A stretch of 15,067 nt of DNA from Oscillospiraceae bacterium (GTDB lineage: Bacteria > Bacillota > Clostridia > Oscillospirales > Oscillospiraceae), in the NCBI GenBank assembly GCA_016295615.1, contig JAEDKW010000020.1:1-15067 (forward strand), read 5' to 3'. Position 1 is the first letter of the stretch. Each line of letters opens with the position of its first letter. Position numbers and translations under genes: made by a program. The notes under the pieces were generated by a model. It made no database searches. It was not told the origin of the DNA and was given only the letters and a program-made list of their open reading frames with translations. Of this stretch, positions 1 through 5,854 are shown piece by piece.

Positions 1-33
1 CAGTGCGAGCACCAGCGCGAGTAACTTCTTCAT
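1..33 (-). CDS. N-terminal fragment of an exported protein (partial)
   Basis: Only the first 11 codons are inside the window, reading MKKLLALVLAL. A start with two lysines followed by an unbroken run of Leu, Ala and Val is the typical opening of a Sec signal peptide, often of a lipoprotein. The start is supported by a strong ribosome binding site (GAAAGGAGAG, about 43-52) upstream of the ATG at 33-31. The gene has a long leader of its own (see 61-153). Nothing can be said about the mature protein. Surface lipoproteins such as ABC-transporter binding proteins commonly begin this way, but that is only a guess. Confidence 0.7.
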   Translation of the reverse strand, partial: MKKLLALVLAL

Positions 34-60
34 AATGTGTTACTCTCCTTTCAAAAGTGT

Positions 61-153
61 CAGACCGATTCGGGGTTTCGTGCACTCGGCTTACTTACCG
101 GTGGCTAGCCGAATCCGTAACTAAGTCGCGGGCAGCCCGCCCGCCTCAGTCTG
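61..153 (-). promoter_or_regulatory. Structured 5' leader of unknown class upstream of the exported protein
   Basis: On the minus strand this stretch can fold extensively. CAGAC (153-149) can close against GTCTG (65-61). A GCGGG/CCCGC hairpin sits near 128-140. GATTCGG (115-109) can pair with CCGAATC (73-67), and ACTTA (126-122) with TAAGT (97-93). The last two pairings interleave with further CGGCT/AGCCG options, so alternative folds are possible. The element lies between a candidate promoter and the ribosome binding site of the signal-peptide gene, where a riboswitch would be expected. I compared it from memory with the ydaO, cobalamin, c-di-GMP, THF, glutamine and lysine classes and found no convincing match. 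It could also be merely a stable leader. Confidence 0.4.
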
Positions 154-160
154 CAAGCCT

Positions 161-189
161 AAAATAAGCGAAAAAGTCTGTGTTTGCAA
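161..189 (-). promoter_or_regulatory. Candidate promoter for the structured leader and exported protein
   Basis: On the minus strand TTGCAA (189-184) and TATTTT (166-161) are separated by 17 bases. Transcription would start close to the beginning of the structured leader. Each box has four of six consensus bases, so the assignment is moderate. The rest of 190-270 shows no further feature beyond AT-rich sequence. Confidence 0.4.
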
Positions 190-270
190 GGGTTTGCGCC
201 GCTTCTTAATCCAAATGAAAAACAGTAAACTGGTTGAAATATCCAGTTGTCATCGGGTTGTAACAATATG

Positions 271-307
271 AAAAAAGACCTCCGGCGCACACGCGTGCGT
301 TGAGGTC
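271..307 (-). terminator. Rho-independent terminator of the pseudo-recombinase gene
   Basis: On the minus strand GACCTC (307-302) pairs with GAGGTC (282-277), and an inner CGCAC/GTGCG stem with a GCGT loop stacks inside. Six T residues follow (276-271). The hairpin begins inside the TGA stop codon of the gene at 306-1601. It separates that gene from the exported-protein gene downstream. Confidence 0.85.
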
Positions 308-1601
308 ATGACGTAAGTTCCGCTGTATGATCGGCTGTATTATTTAATAAGGTATATCGTTTCTCGCGGCGGAGCAAAATAAGCTCGCCGCTGTCCACCA
401 TTTTTTTGAGGATGCGCGCGGTGGTGCGCTTGCCGATGTGCAGCAGCGCGGCAATGTCCTGACAGTACGCCGGTCCGCTCTCGGCGAGGTAGCGCTTGAT
501 GGCGTCCGCCTGCTGCCCGGGCAGCACGACCTCGCCGGCGGGGTAGTAGCGCGAATTGATGCGCACCAGCTCGCCGCTGAAGGTCAGCGCGTTGAGGCGG
601 CTGTAGACCTTGTTCGCGCTCATATCCAGCAGCGCCATCGCTTCGCCGCGCGAGATGCTGCCGTGCTCGCGGACGTAGTCGAGGAGCAGCCTGTGCTCGC
701 TCTCGCGCGCGGCGTCGCGCCGCAGGTCGCGCAGCGACTGGTTTTCCACGCCGCCGCGGATGAGGATCGTGCGCACCATCGTGGACAGCCGCGCGACGGT
801 CAGCGGCTTTTTCGTCCGCGGCGTGAGGATCACGTGCGGATCGTCGTCCGGCGCGCGGCGCTGCTTCTCCGCCTTCAAAATGCGTCCGACGGCGTTGGTC
901 ATCGGCTCGTCCCCGCCGGGCAGGCGGATCACGTTTGCGTCGAAGTCGACCTGCTCCCAGGTGAGGGCGACGATCGCTTCGTTCTGCAGTCCGATCTGGT
1001 GCGACAGCCACAGCGCAATGCCCGGCGGCGTGTTTTGCTCCGCCTGCATGATCTTCCAGATGCGGAACTCCTCGTCCTGTGCGTCGCGCGGCGTGCGCTC
1101 GGGCACGGGGTCGTTTTTTCTGATGTCGGCAAGGCTGTTGCGGTACGTCGTGACGGAAAGACCGGAAATGCGCAGGACGTACGGCCAGTCGTGCGTTTCA
1201 AGCTGGCGCAGGACGAAGTCGTAGCGCAGGTCCAGCAGGCGCACCTTCTCCTGCCCCTGCGCGTCGAGCGCGGTGCGGGCAAGGCGGGAGATCGACTGCG
1301 GCGTCAGACGCGCCCTGCGCTGCTCCGATACGACGACATAGGGTCCGTACTCGCCGCAGAGCGTCCGCCACGCAAGCAGGCAGCGCGCCGCGTCGCCGTC
1401 AAGCGGGACGGTGCGCTCCGGCAGGCGAAGCTCGTTTGCGTCGAAGTCGATCTGCTCCCAGGTGAGGCCGCTGATCTCGTCGCGCGTGAGCCCCTCCAGC
1501 CATGCAAGGCGCAGTATCACGCCGGTCGCGCTTGCATATTCAGTCAGCAAAATGCGATTCAATGCATCTTTATTCGGCTGATGAAACACGTTTTGCTGCA
1601 T
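306..1601 (-). CDS. Tandem degenerate tyrosine-recombinase-like protein with two C-terminal winged-helix domains
   Basis: The 431-residue protein has two related modules, about residues 13-165 and 176-303. Each carries a WEQ(I/V)DFDAN segment followed by RLP (near 48-61 and 215-228), as in the catalytic core of phage-type integrases. The first module continues through an LDLRYDF box (residues 123-129) to a SGLSVTTY segment (146-153), which lies where integrases have GHSSxSTT. By eye, Arg I is Thr39 in module 1 and Gln206 in module 2. The box II arginine is kept (Arg126, Arg294), but its flanking histidines are gone, and no tyrosine sits at the nucleophile position. Two winged-helix-like domains follow (303-356 and 365-419). 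DNA binding without strand cleavage is the likely role. ATG 1601 is preferred over an in-frame ATG at 1622 because AAAGGAGG lies just upstream of 1601. The gene is divergent from a Cro/CI-type repressor across shared palindromes. Confidence 0.75.
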   Translation of the reverse strand: MQQNVFHQPNKDALNRILLTEYASATGVILRLAWLEGLTRDEISGLTWEQIDFDANELRLPERTVPLDGDAARCLLAWRTLCGEYGPYVVVSEQRRARLTPQSISRLARTALDAQGQEKVRLLDLRYDFVLRQLETHDWPYVLRISGLSVTTYRNSLADIRKNDPVPERTPRDAQDEEFRIWKIMQAEQNTPPGIALWLSHQIGLQNEAIVALTWEQVDFDANVIRLPGGDEPMTNAVGRILKAEKQRRAPDDDPHVILTPRTKKPLTVARLSTMVRTILIRGGVENQSLRDLRRDAARESEHRLLLDYVREHGSISRGEAMALLDMSANKVYSRLNALTFSGELVRINSRYYPAGEVVLPGQQADAIKRYLAESGPAYCQDIAALLHIGKRTTARILKKMVDSGELILLRREKRYTLLNNTADHTAELTS

Positions 1602-1624
1602 GCCGACCCTCCTTTTATTCAAAA

Positions 1625-1728
1625 AGTAACAATATTATTGTTACTAAACAGCTCGAAGTAACAATAATATTATCACTTACTGCGAAAAAGAGCAAGAAAA
1701 ATGTTACTTTTGTGAATAAAGTAATAAT
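1625..1728. promoter_or_regulatory. Operator-like array of AGTAAC palindromes in the divergent promoter region
   Basis: Site 1 is a perfect inverted repeat, AGTAACAATA (1625-1634), a single T, then TATTGTTACT (1636-1645). Site 2 (1656-1677) repeats AGTAACAATA but its right arm has two mismatches. Its start lies 32 bases after site 1, about three helical turns. A third partial copy, AGTAATAAT (1720-1728), lies inside the candidate promoter of the repressor gene, with TTACTTT/AAAGTAA arms around 1704-1724. Repeated dyads between a repressor gene and a divergent target are typical autoregulatory operators. The binder is inferred to be the HTH protein at 1764 or the protein at 306-1601. Confidence 0.65.
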
Positions 1729-1739
1729 TTTCTTATACT
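1710..1739 (+). promoter_or_regulatory. Candidate promoter of the HTH repressor gene
   Basis: TTGTGA (1710-1715) and TATACT (1734-1739) are separated by 18 bases. Transcription would start near 1746, just ahead of the ribosome binding site AAAGAGGTGAG (1748-1758). The third AGTAAYAAT copy lies between the two boxes, which would suit autorepression. The -35 box is weak. Confidence 0.4.
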
Positions 1740-1763
1740 TGAATCGGAAAGAGGTGAGAAAAA

Positions 1764-2093
1764 ATGGTCGGCGAACGGTTGGCAGAAATCAGGAAGGATT
1801 GCGGCGAAAAGCAGTCGGAGCTGGCAAAGGTCCTCTGCGTTTCCCTCTCTACGGTCAGAAGCTGGGAACAGGGTAAAAGCTCTCCCTCTCACGAAGCCCT
1901 GATCTCGATTTGTAAGCGCTACCACGTCTCTGCGGACTACCTGCTGGGGTTGTCCGATGTTGACCCTGCTTATCTCCGCCGGCAGCGGATATCGCACTTT
2001 ACAAAGGAGGAGCTTCGCGAGCTTCAGGATTTCTGCACTTTTTTGCTCTGGAAGCGCACGCAGCAGAAACAGGATAAGCAGGATAAGCCCTGA
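1764..2093 (+). CDS. Cro/CI-type helix-turn-helix transcriptional regulator
   Basis: The 109-residue protein has an XRE-type domain over about residues 4-58. The helix-turn-helix spans roughly residues 17-36 (QSELAKVLCVSLSTVRSWEQ) and ends in the usual W-E-Q-G-K-SSP turn. The segment VSADYLLGLSD (55-65) is the standard end of many small Firmicute repressors. A charged C-terminal helix (about 79-98) may serve dimerization, and the tail is rich in Gln, Lys and Asp. The start is well supported by AAAGAGGTGAG six bases upstream. The gene faces away from the pseudo-recombinase gene and both flank the AGTAAC palindromes, so autoregulation and control of the neighbour are likely. It ends in a strong hairpin terminator. 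No metal- or ligand-binding domain is visible. Confidence 0.85.
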   Translation: MVGERLAEIRKDCGEKQSELAKVLCVSLSTVRSWEQGKSSPSHEALISICKRYHVSADYLLGLSDVDPAYLRRQRISHFTKEELRELQDFCTFLLWKRTQQKQDKQDKP

Positions 2094-2100
2094 TAAGGCA

Positions 2101-2138
2101 AAAAGGAAGGCACGCAGACGCGTGCCTTCCTTTGTCGG
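2101..2138. terminator. Bidirectional terminator between the HTH gene and the OadG-like gene
   Basis: GGAAGGCACGC (2105-2115) pairs perfectly with GCGTGCCTTCC (2120-2130) around an AGAC loop. A run of A residues precedes the left arm and T-rich sequence follows the right arm. It can therefore end transcripts from both converging sides. Confidence 0.85.
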
Positions 2139-2154
2139 TTTTTCGGTTTCTCTT

Positions 2155-2277
2155 TTACTTGCTGAGCTTTGTAAAAAGCAGCACAAGCACCGTGATGAGC
2201 AGCATCACGGCGAAGATGCCGAGCATCCCCTTCCACATGATGGACAGGGACGCGGCGAGAGCAGCGTGATTGATCAT
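2155..2277 (-). CDS. OadG-like small membrane subunit of a sodium-translocating decarboxylase
   Basis: This 40-residue protein starts MINHAALAAS and has a single hydrophobic helix (about residues 17-35), followed by FTKLSK. It lies directly downstream of the beta-subunit gene in the same direction. Its ribosome binding site (AAAAGGAGGG) begins beside the stop codon of that gene, so the two are almost certainly co-translated. In known Na+-pumping decarboxylases the gamma subunit is a one-helix protein that anchors the complex, with a soluble tail carrying a Pro-rich linker and metal site. Here that tail is absent and only the membrane anchor remains. Function is assigned mainly from position and architecture, because 40 residues carry little signature. 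Confidence 0.7.
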   Translation of the reverse strand: MINHAALAASLSIMWKGMLGIFAVMLLITVLVLLFTKLSK

Positions 2278-2294
2278 GATCGGTTTCCCTCCTT

Positions 2295-3434
2295 TTAGCC
2301 GAGCAGCTGCGGCACGAGGTTGAGGATCATGCCGCCGGCAAGGACAGATGCGATCTGTCCGGCGACATTCGCGCCCACCGCGTGCATCAGCAGGTGGTTC
2401 TGACTGTCAGCCTCCTGACCGAGCTTTTGGATCACGCGCGCGCTCATCGGGAACGCGGAGATGCCGGCAGCGCCGACCATCGGGTTGACCTTCGTCTTGG
2501 AAAAGAGGTTCAAAAGCTTTGCAAACATCACGCCTGCGATCGTGTCAAACACAAAGGCGACCAGACCCAGCGCCATAATAATGATCGTGTTGATATTGAC
2601 AAACTGATCCGCCTTCATGCTGAACGAAATGGTGATGCCGAGCAGCAGCGTAATGAGCTTGGCAAGGACGTTCTGCGCGGTTTCGGAAAGGCTTCCGAGG
2701 CAGCCGCACTCCCGCAGGAGATTGCCGAACATCAAAAAGCCGACGAGCGACACGGACATGGGCGCGATAAAGCCGGCGATAACGGTAACGAGAATGGGGA
2801 AGCAGATGCGCAGCCTGCGCGAAACATTGCGCGGATTATAGGGCATTTTGATCCTTCGTTCCTTTTTGGTCGTCACCAGCTTGACTGCCATCGGCTGAAT
2901 GATCGGCACCAGCGCCATGTACGAGTATGCCGCCACCGCGATGGGTCCGATATAGTTGGAGTGCAGCACCTGTGAAACGAGGATCGAGGTCGGACCGTCC
3001 GCCGCGCCGATGATGCCGATGGAAGCGGCGTCCGCAAGATCGAAGCCGAGCAGCACGGCGGCAGTCATGGCAAAGAAGATGCCGAACTGCGCCGCCGCGC
3101 CGAACAGCAGCATCTTGGGGTTGGAAAGCAGCGGACCGAAGTCGATCATGGCGCCGATGCCGATAAACAGCAGCAGCGGCATCGCCTCGGACGCATCAAT
3201 GCCGATCTCGAAAAGCCACTGAATGATGCCCTGAGACTCGCCGATCCCCTCGACCATCTGGTTCAGTACGCCGGAGTTGGGAAGATTCACAAGGATCGCG
3301 CCGAAGCCCATCGGCAGCAGGAGCGCCGGCTCATAGCCCTTTTCGATCGCGAGATAGATCAGCAGTGCGCCGACGACATACATCACGCACTGCTGCCAGG
3401 TGACGGCAAGAATGCCGTCGAGCAGGAAATCCAT
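2295..3434 (-). CDS. Sodium ion-translocating decarboxylase beta subunit (OadB/GcdB family)
   Basis: The 379-residue polytopic membrane protein carries the family's signature GAADGPTSI (residues 143-151). Its Asp146 corresponds to the essential Na+-coupling aspartate of Klebsiella OadB. It also has GAAGISAFPMSARVIQKLG (321-339) and a terminal segment with HAVGANVAG (351-359), another conserved stretch. The length is normal for the family. In the classical enzyme this subunit decarboxylates carboxybiotin and exports Na+. That requires a carboxyltransferase alpha subunit and a biotin carrier, neither of which is encoded here, so the partner must be elsewhere or the protein works as a transporter in another setting. 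AGGGGGA lies upstream of ATG 3434. The gene has its own promoter, riboswitch and attenuator. Confidence 0.9.
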   Translation of the reverse strand: MDFLLDGILAVTWQQCVMYVVGALLIYLAIEKGYEPALLLPMGFGAILVNLPNSGVLNQMVEGIGESQGIIQWLFEIGIDASEAMPLLLFIGIGAMIDFGPLLSNPKMLLFGAAAQFGIFFAMTAAVLLGFDLADAASIGIIGAADGPTSILVSQVLHSNYIGPIAVAAYSYMALVPIIQPMAVKLVTTKKERRIKMPYNPRNVSRRLRICFPILVTVIAGFIAPMSVSLVGFLMFGNLLRECGCLGSLSETAQNVLAKLITLLLGITISFSMKADQFVNINTIIIMALGLVAFVFDTIAGVMFAKLLNLFSKTKVNPMVGAAGISAFPMSARVIQKLGQEADSQNHLLMHAVGANVAGQIASVLAGGMILNLVPQLLG

Positions 3435-3455
3435 ACCTAACGTCCCCCTATTATA

Positions 3456-3514
3456 AAAGAATAAAAAATAAGACCTTTACCGGCAGAGCTCTCCCCTCAA
3501 CCGATAAAAGTCTT
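3456..3514 (-). terminator. Riboswitch-controlled attenuator hairpin ahead of oadB
   Basis: On the minus strand AAGACTTTTATCGG (3514-3501) pairs with CCGGTAAAGGTCTT (3483-3470) with a few wobble pairs, followed by a T-rich stretch (3469-3456). The left arm is also the 3' strand of the aptamer's basal helix. Ligand binding would therefore compete with the terminator and switch the gene on. It lies only about 20 bases upstream of the start codon of the OadB gene. Confidence 0.8.
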
Positions 3515-3600
3515 GCCATTTCATGAGCAGACCGGAGGTAATCACCCCGTCCTGACGATCTGCCCAACGCCTCAGCGGCGTCGGCTACTCCCTTTTTCTT
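3500..3600 (-). promoter_or_regulatory. Probable yybP-ykoY (Mn2+-type) riboswitch controlling oadB
   Basis: The minus-strand RNA begins with an A-rich strand and GGGAGUAGCC (3592-3583), matching the family's hallmark GGGGAGUAG. A GACGCC/GGCGUU hairpin follows, then a GCAGAUC/GGUCUGC helix. The 3' strand AUGGCAAGACUUUUAUC pairs back to the A-rich 5' strand through AAAAG/CUUUU. The GCAAGACUUUU end merging into a terminator with a UAAAGGUCUU arm is also characteristic. Known members sense Mn2+ and usually precede metal exporters such as MntP, TerC-like or UPF0016 proteins or P-type ATPases, so a Na+ pump subunit is an unusual target. The assignment is by recalled consensus, and a variant class with another ligand is possible. 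Confidence 0.7.
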
Positions 3601-3604
3601 TCGT

Positions 3605-3633
3605 AGCATATCATACCCCATGGGAATTGTCAA
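3605..3633 (-). promoter_or_regulatory. Promoter of the riboswitch-oadB-oadG transcript
   Basis: On the minus strand a perfect TTGACA (3633-3628) and TATGCT (3610-3605) are 17 bases apart. Transcription would begin just ahead of the riboswitch aptamer. Confidence 0.75.
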
Positions 3634-3669
3634 AGCTTTTTTGTCGCCTTTTCCTGCCGTCCGCCGCCC

Positions 3670-4116
3670 TTATTCGGCAAGGTAATCCTCATATCGCTCC
3701 AGGGTTTCCGTCGCGGCGGCTTTCATCGCCTGCCATTCGTCCTCACCGGCGGCGCCGCGCACGGCAACCGTGCGGAAGCCCGCCTCCTTTGCGTTTTGGA
3801 TCGCGTTCAGCCGTCCGGCAAACACCACCGTGTCCGGCTTATCGGAGTGCAGGCGCTTCATCGCGCGCTCAAACATCGTGCCGCTGTCATACGGACACAG
3901 GGCGACGTCCTCCGCAAGCACGCCGCGGAAATAGTCGGCAAGTCCCGCCTTCTTCAGCGCCGATTCGCCCTCGCTGCTGCGTCCTCTCGTCACCGCGTAC
4001 ATCCACACGCTCTCCATCTTGAAGATCGAGAGCACCTTTTCCAGCCCCTCGCGCGCTGTTCCGTCGCCGCGCAGAAGCGTATCCTCAAGCATAAAAATCG
4101 CACTTTGCAGACGCAT
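3670..4116 (-). CDS. HAD-superfamily-fold protein lacking the catalytic aspartates
   Basis: The 148-residue protein follows the layout of small HAD phosphatases of the beta-phosphoglucomutase/PGP type. Motif I, normally F-D-x-D-G-T-L, reads FMLEDTLL (residues 8-15), so the nucleophile Asp is Met and the acid/base Asp is Glu. Motif II is represented by AVTRGRS (41-47). The region KPDTVVFAGRLNAIQNAKEAGF (93-114) resembles the GDSxxDI-AAxxAG motif, but the metal-binding Asp is Arg102. Phosphatase activity is therefore unlikely, and a binding or regulatory role is more plausible. The start at 4116 is chosen over longer in-frame options because GAGGTGAG lies five bases upstream and the promoter lies inside the longer version. 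No terminator follows, so transcription may run on into the riboswitch unit. Confidence 0.7.
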   Translation of the reverse strand: MRLQSAIFMLEDTLLRGDGTAREGLEKVLSIFKMESVWMYAVTRGRSSEGESALKKAGLADYFRGVLAEDVALCPYDSGTMFERAMKRLHSDKPDTVVFAGRLNAIQNAKEAGFRTVAVRGAAGEDEWQAMKAAATETLERYEDYLAE

Positions 4117-4144
4117 GTCGCTCACCTCGTTTTTTTCTGCTGCC

Positions 4145-4173
4145 ATTATACTACGCATTTTTCCGCGTTTCAA
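4145..4173 (-). promoter_or_regulatory. Promoter of the HAD-like gene
   Basis: On the minus strand TTGAAA (4173-4168) and a perfect TATAAT (4150-4145) are separated by 17 bases. The leader is short. This site supports the start codon at 4116. Confidence 0.8.
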
Positions 4174-4205
4174 TCCGCAGGCGGCGGAAAACTCCGCTTT
4201 TCCGT

Positions 4206-4234
4206 TTGACAGAAGCGGACGGTTGTTTTACAAT
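4206..4234 (+). promoter_or_regulatory. Promoter of the apbE operon
   Basis: A perfect TTGACA (4206-4211) and TACAAT (4229-4234) are separated by 17 bases. It is divergent from the HAD-like gene's promoter, with about 32 bases between the two -35 boxes. Transcription would start near 4241. Confidence 0.8.
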
Positions 4235-4265
4235 ACGGATATCCTGCCAAAGAAGAGGATTTTCT

Positions 4266-4307
4266 ATGATGACTGCCATCCGCGGACGCGGCGCAGACAA
4301 GGAGTAA
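4266..4307 (+). CDS. Possible 13-residue leader peptide before apbE
   Basis: The frame reads MMTAIRGRGADKE and stops at 4305-4307, three bases before the ATG of the ApbE gene. A purine-rich AGAAGAGGA lies six to eight bases upstream of its start. The ApbE ribosome binding site (AAGGAG) is inside its last codons, so translating it could expose or occupy that site. It may equally be a chance frame, since nothing in the peptide suggests a function. Confidence 0.25.
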   Translation: MMTAIRGRGADKE

Positions 4308-4310
4308 GCC

Positions 4311-5345
4311 ATGCGCAAACGATTTCTTTCCCTGCTTCTCACCGCTCTGACGGTTGTTTCGCTCACCGCCTGCGGCGCGGAAAAGCCCGCCGTAAAAACC
4401 GTCTACGCCATGGACACCGTGATGACGCTCACCGCTTACGGCAAAAATGCAGAAGAAGCCGTCGCAGCTGCGGAGGAAGAGCTGTACCGGCTTGATCAGC
4501 TGCTCGACCGCTTTGCCGAAAACAGCGAGCTTGCCGCGATCAACGCCAACGCAGGCGCTCCCACCGGCGTTTCCGACGAGCTTGCGGAGCTGATCGCTCT
4601 TTCCCGGCATATTTCGGAAAAGACGCTCGGGGCGTTTGACCCCACGGTCGCACCCGTGATGGACGCCTGGGGCTTCGGCGGCGAGTCGCCGCGCGTGCCG
4701 ACGCAGCCGGAGCTGGAGGTGCTGCTTTCGACCATCGGCGCCGCGCGCATCGTCATCTCCTATGAGGACCGTCCCCGCGTCACCATCGGGTCTGCGCAGG
4801 CGCTCGATCTCGGCGGCATCGCCAAGGGCTACGCGGGCGGCTGCGTGAAGGAGATTTTTGAAAAGTACGGCTGCACCGGCGTCATTGACCTCGGCGGCGA
4901 CGTGATGCTCGCGGGCAAAAAGACCGACGGCAAGGACTGGCGCGTCGCGGTCAAGGACCCGAACGACCCCTCCGATTTCCTCGGCACGCTCACGCTCAGC
5001 GACTGCGCGGTCGTGACCTCGGGCATCTATGAGCGAAACTTTACCGAAGACGGCGTCCTGTACCACCACATCATTGATCCTGCGACCGGACGCCCTGCTG
5101 AGAGCGGACTTGTCAGCGCCACGGTCGTGTGCGCGGACGGCGCTTATGCCGACGCGCTTTCCACCGCCGCCTTCGTCCTCGGTGCTCGCGGCGCCGTTTC
5201 CCTTTGCGACCGGTTTGGCACGGAGACCCCGCTTCTTGAGCTTCTCCTCGTGACCGACGACGGCCGCGTGCTCTGCACCGCCGGACTGGACGGCATTTTT
5301 GAACCCAACACGGAAAGCGGATACCTCTATGAACAACTCTCCTAA
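4311..5345 (+). CDS. apbE: FAD:protein FMN transferase, ApbE family lipoprotein
   Basis: ApbE enzymes cleave FAD and attach FMN through a phosphoester to Ser/Thr of exported flavoproteins, with Mg2+. The 344-residue protein begins with a lipoprotein signal ending in LTAC (lipid-modified Cys21), so it sits on the outer face of the membrane. Family motifs follow in order: AMDTVMTL (33-40), GAFDPTVAP (107-115), DLGGIAKGYA (166-175), DLGGDVML (193-200), HIIDPATGRP (253-262) and DALSTAAFVLG (281-291), the last holding Mg2+-binding residues. Length and motif set are complete, so it should be active. It is the first gene of a probable operon, and its end overlaps the start of the NusG domain II gene by 17 bases. 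No flavoprotein substrate with a D-x-x-T/S-G-A-T type site is encoded in the window. Confidence 0.93.
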   Translation: MRKRFLSLLLTALTVVSLTACGAEKPAVKTVYAMDTVMTLTAYGKNAEEAVAAAEEELYRLDQLLDRFAENSELAAINANAGAPTGVSDELAELIALSRHISEKTLGAFDPTVAPVMDAWGFGGESPRVPTQPELEVLLSTIGAARIVISYEDRPRVTIGSAQALDLGGIAKGYAGGCVKEIFEKYGCTGVIDLGGDVMLAGKKTDGKDWRVAVKDPNDPSDFLGTLTLSDCAVVTSGIYERNFTEDGVLYHHIIDPATGRPAESGLVSATVVCADGAYADALSTAAFVLGARGAVSLCDRFGTETPLLELLLVTDDGRVLCTAGLDGIFEPNTESGYLYEQLS

Positions 5346-5769
5346 GCTCACGCCAGGTAAATACGACCTCATCGTGGTCGCTGCGGTGCTTGCGCTCGCG
5401 GCGCTGCTCGGCGCGCGCTTTTGGCTCTCTCCCGCGCCGGAGAGCGGAACGCTCCTTGCCGTCGTTGAGATCGATGGCGCAGAGGTCGATCGCTTCACGC
5501 TTGCGCAGGCGGCGGAAGAGACGCGCACCTACACGAACAACGGCGTCACGCTCACGGTTGCGCCCTGCGCCACGGTCAAGCGGGATGCGGAAACGCGGAC
5601 ACAGACGGAGACCGCGGGTGTGCGCGTCGTGTCCTCCGACTGTCCCACGCAGGACTGCGTGCATACGGGGCAGATCTCCCGCGCGGGGCAAAGCATCGTT
5701 TGCCTGCCGGCGCATATCGTCATCACCCTCGCCGGCGCGGACGCCGACTACGACCTGATCACGGGATAA
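5329..5769 (+). CDS. Membrane-anchored NusG domain II protein
   Basis: The 146-residue protein has one N-terminal transmembrane helix (about residues 13-34) and an extracytoplasmic domain of the NusG_II type. The diagnostic block VVSSDCPTQDCVHTG (100-114) is followed by GQSIVCLP (120-127), giving three cysteines (105, 110, 125) that may bind metal or form a disulfide. Such proteins recur beside ApbE, Rnf-like and FMN-binding-domain genes in Clostridia, and their biochemical role is not established. ATG 5329 is preferred to an in-frame ATG at 5299 because the longer form would overlap ApbE by 47 bases and has no ribosome binding site. Overlap with apbE suggests translational coupling. Confidence 0.85.
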   Translation: MNNSPKLTPGKYDLIVVAAVLALAALLGARFWLSPAPESGTLLAVVEIDGAEVDRFTLAQAAEETRTYTNNGVTLTVAPCATVKRDAETRTQTETAGVRVVSSDCPTQDCVHTGQISRAGQSIVCLPAHIVITLAGADADYDLITG

Positions 5770-5854
5770 CGCGCAAAGCGCGCGATCCGTGTGGAAATAT
5801 CCGTGCTTCCCGCCGCCGCGAACGGCGGCAGGCGAAACACAGGGAGAACTGCCG

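Noticed and set aside
61..153. ydaO (c-di-AMP) or cobalamin riboswitch
   Set aside because: Short stretches such as GAATCCG look similar on the plus strand, but the remaining conserved blocks and the orientation do not fit.
438..1661. Long plus-strand open frame opposite the pseudo-recombinase gene
   Set aside because: Its translation is rich in Arg, Ala and Val with no domain pattern and no ribosome binding site. The minus-strand frame has a good start, recognisable modules and a terminator.
1625..1728. AGTAAC repeats as a small CRISPR array
   Set aside because: The repeats are palindromic and irregularly spaced, with no uniform spacers and no cas genes. Operators explain them better.
4170..5528. 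Long minus-strand open frame opposite apbE
   Set aside because: It is antisense to a gene with complete ApbE motifs and has a low-complexity Arg/Gly/Ala composition typical of GC-rich shadows.
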